This document shows, in pieces, positions 16,582-24,397 of a DNA stretch of 64,000 nucleotides. The notes under the pieces are model-generated. The model ran no database searches. It saw only the letters and a program-made list of their open reading frames with translations, and had not been told where the DNA came from. The DNA is from Mesorhizobium opportunistum WSM2075 (GTDB lineage Bacteria; Pseudomonadota; Alphaproteobacteria; Rhizobiales; Rhizobiaceae), in NCBI RefSeq assembly GCF_000176035.2, contig NC_015675.1:1802001-1866000 (forward strand), in the 5' to 3' direction. The stretch's first letter is position 1, and every line of letters begins with the position of its first letter. The position numbers and the translations under genes are program-made.

Positions 16582-18414
16582 ATGGCGCGGGCAAGGGCAG
16601 TGTTCGGGGTCGCGGCCGCATCGATGCTGGGCGCGCTTATGCTTTCACCGGCTTTCGCCGATCCGGCCGCCGCGCCCGCCGGCGGCGCCTGGGCGGAGCG
16701 GGTACAAATCCTCTATCAGGCCGACACCCGTTCCGTGTTGCGCAGGGCAGTGCGCGTTTGGGATTTCCATCCGGAGAAAAATCTCGATTTCGTCTGGGAA
16801 CCGGCTGCAGGCCAATCTCCAGACCGGACGATCGCCGGAGACGGCACCGTCAATGGCAAGGGCAGGCTGGTTTGGCGGGTGCGAGGCTCGGCGAGCTACG
16901 ATCCCAAGACCATCTATTCCAGCTATCTCGGGGATGTCAGGAACGGCCGGCCCGACGGGCAAGGCCGGCTCGAACTGCGCTCGGGCGAGGTTTTCGAAGG
17001 GCATTGGCTCGCCGGGGAACTCAACGGCAAGGGCATTCATATCGACGCCGATGGCAACCGCTACGAGGGCCGGTTCGTCGACGGCATTGCGAATGGCGAG
17101 GGCCAATTGTCGTCAACGACCGGGGAGATTTTTGCCGGTTCATTTGTCGACGGACTGAAAAACGGCAGGGGCCGGACCCGGCTCGCCAGTGGCACGGTCT
17201 ACGCGTCGCAATGGGTGATGGGCAAGGAGGTCGGCGGGTCGCGCCCCGACGTTCTGGCCGACGCCAGGGTGGGCGGCCTCATCAAGGCGCAGGCCGGTGG
17301 GGGTGACGCCGACAAGGTCGAGATCGGCGTCGTGGTCGATCAGCGCATGACCCAGCAGTCCGACATGCAGTACCAGCACTTGGTACGCGACGAGGACATT
17401 GCGATCTATCCGCAGGCAGATGAGGACAATGACAGCTGGAACGGCAGCGGGCAGATCACGACCAGCAATGTCTTTGGCAGCAAGGACTGGGACGATGCGC
17501 CGGCTTTCGCCGAGGTCGACCTCAAGACGACAGGCAAATCCAAAGTCAAGCTCGACAGCCTGGAAATGAAGGTCGCGTCGAGCGATGCCTACCGCAAGCC
17601 GATGCTGTCGATATCGGAGCATTTCGGCTGCGTCGGCTTCCGGCCGGATTTCTCGATTATCAACAACGGCTGGGGCGATGCCAAGGACATGAAGATGTCG
17701 ATCCAGTTCACAGCGGTGAACGAGGATGGCGACCCAACCGGCCAGCCAAGCCGCATGTTCACCAAGGACATCGGCGGTTTCGGCGAAGGTGTCGACGTGT
17801 CGGTCAAGAGTGTGCTCGCCGAGGCTGGCGTCGATACGGCGAGCCTCGAGACCGGACGTTTCCCCTGTCCTTCGGTCGACAGTCTCAATGTCTGCCGCAG
17901 CCAACTGACCAACAAGATCAAGTTCGGCGAGGTCGCCGACTATCTCGGCAACATGCAACAGGCGATGACGCTGAATGCTATCGGCAAGTTCGATTATTCC
18001 TGGGTGGATGACGAAGGTCACGTCCACCAGCAGAGCGAGCCGTTCCGCACCTCCGTGACCATGGCGGTTTTCGAGACCCCGGAATCGATGGCCGAATGTG
18101 GCGATGGCGGCGGCGGCACGCCGGAGGCGATGCGCTACCAGAACATCGAGTTTCCGATCGGCAAGCATGACTACACGATCGCCATGCCGGTGCGTGGCAA
18201 CAAGAGTATCAGCGCTTACACGGCGCGGCTGAAGATGTGGTCGTCGATGTCGTCGATCCACAGCTTCAGCATCGCGGCGCATTTCGCCGATGGCAGCGTG
18301 CGCGAGAGCAAGCCGGTGACCTTCTTCTATTTCAAGCCGAAGCGGTCGCTGTTCGAGACCAAGACCGAGCCGGCGGCGTGCTATCTGCCGCGCGATATGG
18401 TCGGCTGCGGCTAA
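16582..18414 (+). CDS. Secreted MORN-repeat protein
   Basis: 610 residues with a signal peptide to about residue 26 (SPAFA). Residues 114-218 hold four to five MORN-type repeats (YLGDVRNGRPDGQGRL, FEGHWLAGELNGKG, YEGRFVDGIANGEG, FAGSFVDGLKNGRG, then a degenerate one). The remaining 390 residues are unfamiliar: beta-rich, with acidic runs and cysteine pairs (for example FGCVGF, CPSVDSLNVC). MORN repeats commonly bind lipids or proteins; here an envelope scaffold is plausible but inferred. It lies behind the V8-like protease terminator, so it needs its own promoter, and converges on the caspase operon with a palindromic repeat between the two 3' ends. Confidence 0.8.
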   Translation: MARARAVFGVAAASMLGALMLSPAFADPAAAPAGGAWAERVQILYQADTRSVLRRAVRVWDFHPEKNLDFVWEPAAGQSPDRTIAGDGTVNGKGRLVWRVRGSASYDPKTIYSSYLGDVRNGRPDGQGRLELRSGEVFEGHWLAGELNGKGIHIDADGNRYEGRFVDGIANGEGQLSSTTGEIFAGSFVDGLKNGRGRTRLASGTVYASQWVMGKEVGGSRPDVLADARVGGLIKAQAGGGDADKVEIGVVVDQRMTQQSDMQYQHLVRDEDIAIYPQADEDNDSWNGSGQITTSNVFGSKDWDDAPAFAEVDLKTTGKSKVKLDSLEMKVASSDAYRKPMLSISEHFGCVGFRPDFSIINNGWGDAKDMKMSIQFTAVNEDGDPTGQPSRMFTKDIGGFGEGVDVSVKSVLAEAGVDTASLETGRFPCPSVDSLNVCRSQLTNKIKFGEVADYLGNMQQAMTLNAIGKFDYSWVDDEGHVHQQSEPFRTSVTMAVFETPESMAECGDGGGGTPEAMRYQNIEFPIGKHDYTIAMPVRGNKSISAYTARLKMWSSMSSIHSFSIAAHFADGSVRESKPVTFFYFKPKRSLFETKTEPAACYLPRDMVGCG

Positions 18415-18465
18415 GGTATGTCGATATTCAGGTGGGGCCGGCCTGACCTGAATCTCAACATAGCC
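18415..18465. repeat. Palindromic intergenic element, copy 1
   Basis: Left arm ending GATATTCAGGT (18415-18433) and right arm ACCTGAATCTCAACATAGCC (18446-18465) form an imperfect inverted repeat starting directly after the MORN stop codon. It separates two convergent genes. Copies 2 and 3 are at 27260-27321 and 48473-48678. Confidence 0.8.
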
Positions 18466-18479
18466 TGATCGGGCAGGTG

Positions 18480-20159
18480 CTATTTCCTGCCCATCTCGAA
18501 ATAATTCGGCAGCGGAATGAGCCTGGTGAAGATCGTGCCCTGGGCGAAGACGCGCAGTTCCAGCATCGATCCCGATGAGCGTTCGGCGCTCTGGTCGAAC
18601 AGGAAATTGCCGAGCGAATAAACCTCCGCGACATCGCCGCCGGCCAGCGGCACGATCGCCTCGCTCGACACATGCGGATGGCCGCCGACGATGGCCGACA
18701 CGCCGCGCAGGCGCATCTCGTCGGCCAGCATGTCTTCGCGCGGCGACGGCTCGGTCTTGTACTCACGGCCCCAGTGGACGAAGGCGACCACCGGCCGCTT
18801 TGCATTCTCATGCAGCAGCCGGTCGAGCAGGGCAGGGGTGAGCAGGTCGGTGTTCTTCGAGCCGTTGGTGTCGATGTCGGTCAGGCCGACAAGATCGAGA
18901 TCGGCGAGCGCCAGCGTTTCGCCCTGGCCGACATGAGGGATGCCGGCTTCGTCCAGGGCGCGCAGCGTCTCGGCATAGCCTGACGGGCCGAGATCGTAGG
19001 CATGGTTGTTGGCGAGGCTGACACCGGCGACATTGAGCCGCTTCAGCATGTCGACGGCGAGGCCCTCCGGCATCGCCAGCGTCATGTCGTCGATTGCTTC
19101 CGGCACGTTGGGCAGGATGACGCCTTCGAGATTGACAATCAGCGGCCGCGATCCAGTCAGCGAAAGGATGCTGTCGACTATTCGAGCGGCGATGCCGTCG
19201 CGGACCAAAATCTTCTTCATGGCGCGGCCGAAATTCACGTCGCCGGCGAGATAGTAGATCCTGTCCTTTGGCCGTGCCGGGTTGTTGAAGCCGGGGCCGA
19301 ACGCGCCGAACAGCGCCACCACGTAGCTGGTGGTCCGCTCGACATAATCCGGCGTGTGCTCCTGCGAATTCTCGTTGGCGATAACCAGCGGCTGGGCGCC
19401 GAACAATTCGCGCTGCAGCCTGGTCTGGATGTAGAGCGCACCGACGGAATCGGCGTGATCGGGTTGGCGTAGCGCCGCTATGCCGTCGAGCGAGTCGGCG
19501 GCCAGCATGTTCAGGGACTGCTGGTCGAAACGCCTGGAGTCGTGCTGCGGCAGGTAATGCGAAAAGTCGGTGGATTCGACGATCAGCGTGTCCTGGTCGA
19601 CGATGGCTTTGAGCGCCTCCGCCAGCCGGTCCCAATCGCCACGCTTCGCCTTCACCGACATCGCTATCGGAACGATGCTCGCCTCGGGGAAATAATGGTG
19701 CAGGAAAGGCAGCATAGCCCGCACGCCATGTTCCTTGTCGAACAGGCAGGATTCCTCGACCATGTCGCTGTTTGCCTCCAGCCGGCGCACCGCGTCAGCG
19801 TCGGCTGCAACCGAGCCAAGCACGGTGTCGAAGCCGCGCACGGAGGTGGCGTAGAGCTTGTGCGTCTTGTGGAAGTGGTCCGGCGACAGGATGACGATGC
19901 GTTTGTAGCGGAAGCCGGAGGCTGCCCTGAAACCGAGCGCCACCAGATCGGCGGCGAGCAGATGATGCGGCACCGTGATGCCGGTCAGCCGCTGATTGGA
20001 TGGCTGGACATTGGCGACGTTGGCGACGGCATTTTTGAACAAAGTGGCGTCGTCGTAGAAGGGCGGAAACTTTTCGGTGCCGGGCGGGCAGACGACTGGG
20101 GCGGCGAAGGTGGGGAGGGGGAGCAGGGTTAGGAGCACGATTAGGAAGATCGGCCTCAT
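18480..20159 (-). CDS. Memo-CapA fusion protein, exported
   Basis: 559 residues, signal peptide 1-20. Residues about 55-285 match the Memo/AmmeMemoRadiSam-B fold: VPHHLLAADL, ILSPDHFH, EHGVRAMLPFLHHY and STDFSHYLP carry the His/Asp residues expected at its metal site. Residues about 303-525 match the CapA (poly-gamma-glutamate-type metallophosphatase-like) domain: AGDVNFGR, VNLEGVI, LANNHAYDLG, FVHWGREY, GGHPHVSS and SLGNFLFDQ. It is the last gene of the caspase operon; its ATG overlaps the stop of the WD40-caspase gene (ATGA). The joint activity is unknown; hydrolysis or remodelling of an envelope substrate is a guess. Confidence 0.82.
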   Translation of the reverse strand: MRPIFLIVLLTLLPLPTFAAPVVCPPGTEKFPPFYDDATLFKNAVANVANVQPSNQRLTGITVPHHLLAADLVALGFRAASGFRYKRIVILSPDHFHKTHKLYATSVRGFDTVLGSVAADADAVRRLEANSDMVEESCLFDKEHGVRAMLPFLHHYFPEASIVPIAMSVKAKRGDWDRLAEALKAIVDQDTLIVESTDFSHYLPQHDSRRFDQQSLNMLAADSLDGIAALRQPDHADSVGALYIQTRLQRELFGAQPLVIANENSQEHTPDYVERTTSYVVALFGAFGPGFNNPARPKDRIYYLAGDVNFGRAMKKILVRDGIAARIVDSILSLTGSRPLIVNLEGVILPNVPEAIDDMTLAMPEGLAVDMLKRLNVAGVSLANNHAYDLGPSGYAETLRALDEAGIPHVGQGETLALADLDLVGLTDIDTNGSKNTDLLTPALLDRLLHENAKRPVVAFVHWGREYKTEPSPREDMLADEMRLRGVSAIVGGHPHVSSEAIVPLAGGDVAEVYSLGNFLFDQSAERSSGSMLELRVFAQGTIFTRLIPLPNYFEMGRK

Positions 20160-23100
20160 GGCTCCACCAACACGATGTTCTCCACGCCGCCGACATAGTA
20201 GAACGGCTTCTGCTTCGACGCGGTCAGCCGCACCACCTCGCGCGAAATGAAATCGGCGAGGCCGAACAGCGTGACGCCACCGTCCGACGTCCTCGCCTTG
20301 CCGCGCAGGCCTTCGAGGATCGAATAGGTGAAGACGCCATGGCCGAGTTCGGGCAGTTCGGCGGCGGTGTTGTTGGCGGCGGTGGCTGAGAACACGACGA
20401 TGCGCGCATCCTGCGCGTCCTTTTCCAGGCGCGGGTTGAAGGCGTTGGCGGCGTGGCAGGTGTCGAGCAGCATGAAGCGCATGCCCTTGGCCCGTTCGAC
20501 CGATTTCTGGATGTCGGACCAGTCGACAAGCGAGGAGCGCTTCCAGCGCTCGGCATCCTGTTTGCGGCCGTCGGTCGGGATGAAATAATAGTCCTCGTCG
20601 ATATTGATGCCGTGGCCGGCAACGAAGATGATGGTGGTGTCGTGCTCGCCAGGCCGGTCGAGGAAATCGGCGAGCTGGTCGCCGATCGTGTCCGAATCGG
20701 GCTCCATGATGTTGTCGGCGCTGGCGACCGCGTAGGCCTGCTTGGCGTTGTCGGGGGCTTCGTCGAGCGCTTCGCGGTTGACCAAAACCAGCGTCTCCAT
20801 GGACGAGAACAGCGGCGCCGATTTCTGCGCAATGACCTCGAGGAATTCGGTGGCGTCATCGACGGGGTAGCGCAGGTCGCAGGCGTGGCCGGAGCAGGCG
20901 TCGGTCAGGAACGGATATTTGTCGACGCCGATCACCGCGACATAGAGCTTGCCCTTGGGCTCGGCCTTCTCGGTCTTCCTCGCCAGCGCGGTGACGCTGC
21001 GCTCGGTCAGATAGCCATATTCGTTGGTGCCGGTGATGCGGATAGTGTTTTTTCCCTCCTCGACCGGTACCTCGACCATGGTGCTGTTGCCGTCCACCGA
21101 GCGTGCGGCGAGGTCACCGACGTTGCGGCTGTTCGATAGGATCGAGAAGCCGGCGACATTGGTTCCGGCTTCCCTGGCGCCGGTGATCTCGACAGCGACA
21201 TAACCGTCGCGGACCTTGCTCTGGTCTTCCGCGAGGCGGATGCCGAATTCCGGCGGCTTGCGCTGCAAAAGCTTTTGCAGCTCGTTATCGACGCCCGGCC
21301 GCATCTCCTCGACCGCCTGTCTGGCGCTGCGCAGGATGATGGCGCGGCGCACCATTTCAGGGCTCCAGAGGTATTTCTTCAACTGGCCGGCGCGGATGAA
21401 ACGGCCTTCGTGGTCGCGGCCCTGGTTGACCTGCCAGCCGATCAGCTTGTCGCCCTCGTCGGAGGAGTAGTAATAGCCCTGCGGCATCCAGGCGATCCAT
21501 TGCGAGCCGGCAAAGAACATCGACACGATCAGTTCGTGGGTCTTCAGGTTCCACAGCCTGAGCGTCTGGTCGGCGCTGCCGGTGACCAGCAGGCCGGCCT
21601 TCTGCGAAGCGACCATGGCATTGATTTCGCCGGTGTGGCCGGTGAACTCGCCGGAGACCCTGGCGGTCGCGGCCTTGTATTCCAGCAGCGTGCCGTCATT
21701 GCCGCCAGTGATCAGGCCAAGCCCGTCATCGATCAGGGTAAAGGCGGAATGGACAAAGCCGTCGGTTGCATCGTTTTCGATCGAGCGCACAGCCTTGCCG
21801 TCATGGACGATCTCCAGCACCGCATTTTCCAGCGCGTCCTTGCCACCCGTGGCGGCACGTAGCGACCACTGTTCGTCGGCCAGCACGGCGCGGGCAAACG
21901 AGCCCGGTTCCGTCAGCGGCTGCGGGCCATCGAAAAACCGTTCGGTTGTGGGCAATATCAGCGTGTTGCTCAACGTGCCCTGCTTTTCCGGGCAGGCCAC
22001 GCGATCGGGGCAGGGGTTGGCGTTGCCCCAGGCGATGACGCCGTTCGCCGCATCAATGCCGACTGATGTCACCGGCTCGCCCAAGCCCTGCAGCAATGCC
22101 TTGTGTTCGCCAGTGGCCGGATCCCAGACCTGGATGGCGTTGCGCGTGCCGCCGGCGGTCGCCACCAGCGAGCCATCTGCGTTGGCGGCGCTGGCATAGA
22201 CGGTGCCGTCATGACCGGAGTAGTCGAGCAGCTTTTCACCGGTGTCGATGTTCCAGACGGTGGAACGATGCTTATCGGCGCAGCGATAGCCGCAGGAGGC
22301 AACCAGCCGCGAACCCTTGGCGAAGGTCAGCGAACCGATCAGGAAATCCTGCTTCGGAATGGTGCGCGCCAGCGTGCCGTCGGCCGCGCGCCAGAGCTGG
22401 ACCTGTCCGTCCTTGCTGCCGGTGGCAAACAGGCTGCCGTCCGGCGAGGCGGCCAGCGCCTGGACGCTGACGTCTCTCAATTGTTCCGCCTCGGCCGGCA
22501 AGGCGATCTCCTCGCCCTTGGCGACATCCCAGAGCCGGATGCCATTGTCGGTGGTGGCCGCAGCCAGGCGGGTTCCCCCGGCGGCGAAGGCCAGCTTGTC
22601 GATGTGCCAGGAATCGGCGTCGAGCTTCTTGTCCAACGTCCAGCCGGTCGCGTCGTCGAGCCCCCAGAGATAGACCATGCCGTCGCCACCACCGGCAGCA
22701 AGGGTCTTGCCGTCGGGGGAGAAGGCGAGGTCATAGGTCGCGTAGTCGGCGGCCTTGAGCACGGCCTTCATCTTGCCGGTGGCAAAGTCGAACAGCCTGA
22801 CGTCGCCATAGGGCGGCTTGTCGCCGAGGCCGACGCCGAAATAGCCGCCGGCGGCGATCGTCTTGCCATCCGGCGAAACCGCGACCGCGAAGATCTTGCC
22901 GTCGCTGCCATTGCCGAGATAGCCGCGAATGGTGCGCAGCGTCACGCCGCTCTGCCAGTCCCAGATGCGGATGGTCTTGTCGTCGGACGCCGAGACGATG
23001 TCTTCGCCGTCGGGCGTGAAGGCAAGGTCGGTGACTTGGGCGCTGTGCCCGCCGGTGTCGAGGTCGAGGTGGAAATCGGGGACGTCCTCGGCGCGGGCGA

Positions 23101-23182
23101 TCGAGGCGGAAACCAGGGCTCCAGCCACGGCCAGCCAGCGGCAGGCGCGCGTAAGGTTAGAACCCGCTTTTCCCATCGTCAT
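20156..23182 (-). CDS. Exported WD40-propeller / caspase-like protease
   Basis: 1008 residues. Signal sequence 1-31 (LAVAGALVSASIARA). Residues about 40-560 hold at least ten WD40-type blades (for example LAFTPDGEDIVSASDDKTIRIW, LAFSPDGKTLAAGGGDGMVYLW, MVASQKAGLLVTGSADQTLRLW). After a linker and a beta-domain (about 655-740), a C14 caspase-like domain spans about 745-1008, with His857 in IIFVAGHGINID and Cys909 in MLLDTCHAANAF as the likely dyad. The ATG at 23182 overlaps the stop of the preceding gene. The propeller probably recognises a partner or substrate that gates the protease. WD40-caspase fusions are known in bacteria, but export is uncommon. Confidence 0.9.
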   Translation of the reverse strand: MTMGKAGSNLTRACRWLAVAGALVSASIARAEDVPDFHLDLDTGGHSAQVTDLAFTPDGEDIVSASDDKTIRIWDWQSGVTLRTIRGYLGNGSDGKIFAVAVSPDGKTIAAGGYFGVGLGDKPPYGDVRLFDFATGKMKAVLKAADYATYDLAFSPDGKTLAAGGGDGMVYLWGLDDATGWTLDKKLDADSWHIDKLAFAAGGTRLAAATTDNGIRLWDVAKGEEIALPAEAEQLRDVSVQALAASPDGSLFATGSKDGQVQLWRAADGTLARTIPKQDFLIGSLTFAKGSRLVASCGYRCADKHRSTVWNIDTGEKLLDYSGHDGTVYASAANADGSLVATAGGTRNAIQVWDPATGEHKALLQGLGEPVTSVGIDAANGVIAWGNANPCPDRVACPEKQGTLSNTLILPTTERFFDGPQPLTEPGSFARAVLADEQWSLRAATGGKDALENAVLEIVHDGKAVRSIENDATDGFVHSAFTLIDDGLGLITGGNDGTLLEYKAATARVSGEFTGHTGEINAMVASQKAGLLVTGSADQTLRLWNLKTHELIVSMFFAGSQWIAWMPQGYYYSSDEGDKLIGWQVNQGRDHEGRFIRAGQLKKYLWSPEMVRRAIILRSARQAVEEMRPGVDNELQKLLQRKPPEFGIRLAEDQSKVRDGYVAVEITGAREAGTNVAGFSILSNSRNVGDLAARSVDGNSTMVEVPVEEGKNTIRITGTNEYGYLTERSVTALARKTEKAEPKGKLYVAVIGVDKYPFLTDACSGHACDLRYPVDDATEFLEVIAQKSAPLFSSMETLVLVNREALDEAPDNAKQAYAVASADNIMEPDSDTIGDQLADFLDRPGEHDTTIIFVAGHGINIDEDYYFIPTDGRKQDAERWKRSSLVDWSDIQKSVERAKGMRFMLLDTCHAANAFNPRLEKDAQDARIVVFSATAANNTAAELPELGHGVFTYSILEGLRGKARTSDGGVTLFGLADFISREVVRLTASKQKPFYYVGGVENIVLVEP

Positions 23183-23886
23183 TTGGCTTCGGCAGCGGGC
23201 TGCCCATTGCGCACATAGGCTTCGATGGCCGTGGCGAAAGTCGGTGAACCCGCCTTGCGCTGCTTGTCGACATAGCCGGCAAAGTAACTCCAGAACGAGA
23301 CGGCATAGTCGTGGAAATAGGCATCGGTCACTTTGCGCGAACACAGGTCGCCGTCGACGCAGAAGGACAGGCGGTTGAGGAAATAGACGATGCGGTCGAA
23401 ATTCTCGTTGAAATCGGCAAGCGGCATGTCACCCCCCGAAGCGCTCATCGCCTCGATACCGATACGCTGCCGGAACACCTGTTCCTCGGTCGGCGAGGGA
23501 TTGGCACTGAGCAGATTGTCGTATTTGGCATTGAGGGCGGCGAGACGATCCTTCAGCGCACGCTGCGCCTGCTGGTAGTCCTTGGTCTCCCAGAGCTCGA
23601 CCAGCGACATGGTCTGTTCGACGCGCTTCTGCTCCTGGTTGGCCAGGAACTGGTAGACCGAGAACGCCAAAGTGAAGATGATGGCAAAGCGCACCAGCAT
23701 TCCCGACCAGGCGTAAACCAGCATGCGCCAGTCGCGGTCGGTGAACGGATTGCTCTCCTTCTTGATCTCATGGCTGCTCGGCCAGGGGAAACCTTCGGTG
23801 GTTTCAGGAAGCGTCTGCGTCGCCGCCGTCGCCTTGGTGGTCGCAACCACCTGTGTCTGCTTTGTCGTGCCCCCCGGCTTTTTCAT
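23179..23886 (-). CDS. Single-pass membrane protein of the caspase operon
   Basis: 235 residues. A Thr/Lys/Gln-rich N-terminal tail (1-45) precedes one transmembrane helix at about 57-81 (VYAWSGMLVRFAIIFTLAFSVYQFLA), a helical region likely to form a coiled coil (EQKRVEQTMSLVELWETKDYQQAQRALKDRLAALNAKY), and a folded C-terminal part with two cysteines (FCVDGDLC). The layout recalls DUF4760-type proteins, but I do not firmly recognise it. Its start overlaps the upstream stop and its stop overlaps the WD40-caspase start, both as ATGA. It may anchor or signal for the exported proteases. Confidence 0.75.
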   Translation of the reverse strand: MKKPGGTTKQTQVVATTKATAATQTLPETTEGFPWPSSHEIKKESNPFTDRDWRMLVYAWSGMLVRFAIIFTLAFSVYQFLANQEQKRVEQTMSLVELWETKDYQQAQRALKDRLAALNAKYDNLLSANPSPTEEQVFRQRIGIEAMSASGGDMPLADFNENFDRIVYFLNRLSFCVDGDLCSRKVTDAYFHDYAVSFWSYFAGYVDKQRKAGSPTFATAIEAYVRNGQPAAEAK

Positions 23887-24263
23887 TTGCAGTTGTCCAA
23901 TTCGATGGTGGCGGAGGGATCGAGCACCACGCCCGGCGCTTCAAGCTGCTTTTTCAGGCATGCCAGCTGCGGGCGCGAAACCATGAACTGCACGTCCGGC
24001 TCCGCCGGTGCCTTGCTCGGCGAGGGCAACGCTTCGACCACGCCGCGCGAGGCGCAACTCGAGAGATCGACCACGACCGCGTCACTGCTGGTTTTGGCGA
24101 ACTGGTCGTATTGATCGAGGAAGCAAGTTGCCAGTTCCGAATTGATGACCACCTGCTTGGCACAGAGGCCGCAAGTGTCCTGCGCCGAGGCATTGGCGAT
24201 CATGAACAGGCCACCGGCAAGTCCGGCAACCGCTCCACGCCAGGAAAAAACACTGTTCCTCAA
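23883..24263 (-). CDS. Small secreted six-cysteine protein of the caspase operon
   Basis: 126 residues; signal peptide to about residue 28 (IANASA). The mature part has six cysteines (C31, C34 in CGLC, C47, C70, C102, C125), an even number that suggests three disulfides in the periplasm. No known domain is recognised. It lies 134 bases downstream of the first caspase gene, and its stop overlaps the ATG of the membrane-protein gene. A structural, inhibitory or co-substrate role for the adjacent proteases is possible; nothing in the sequence decides between these. Confidence 0.7.
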   Translation of the reverse strand: MRNSVFSWRGAVAGLAGGLFMIANASAQDTCGLCAKQVVINSELATCFLDQYDQFAKTSSDAVVVDLSSCASRGVVEALPSPSKAPAEPDVQFMVSRPQLACLKKQLEAPGVVLDPSATIELDNCK

Positions 24264-24397
24264 GACCGATCCTATCTGTTTGATCAGCCGCTCACCCTTT
24301 GGCTGCGGCCGGGAATGTTCTCATATCGCCCCAAGCGCGCAAGGGCAGGCTCGCAAGAGAGTCAGCGCCAGGGCCGCGCGGCCCTGGTGCCGGAGTT

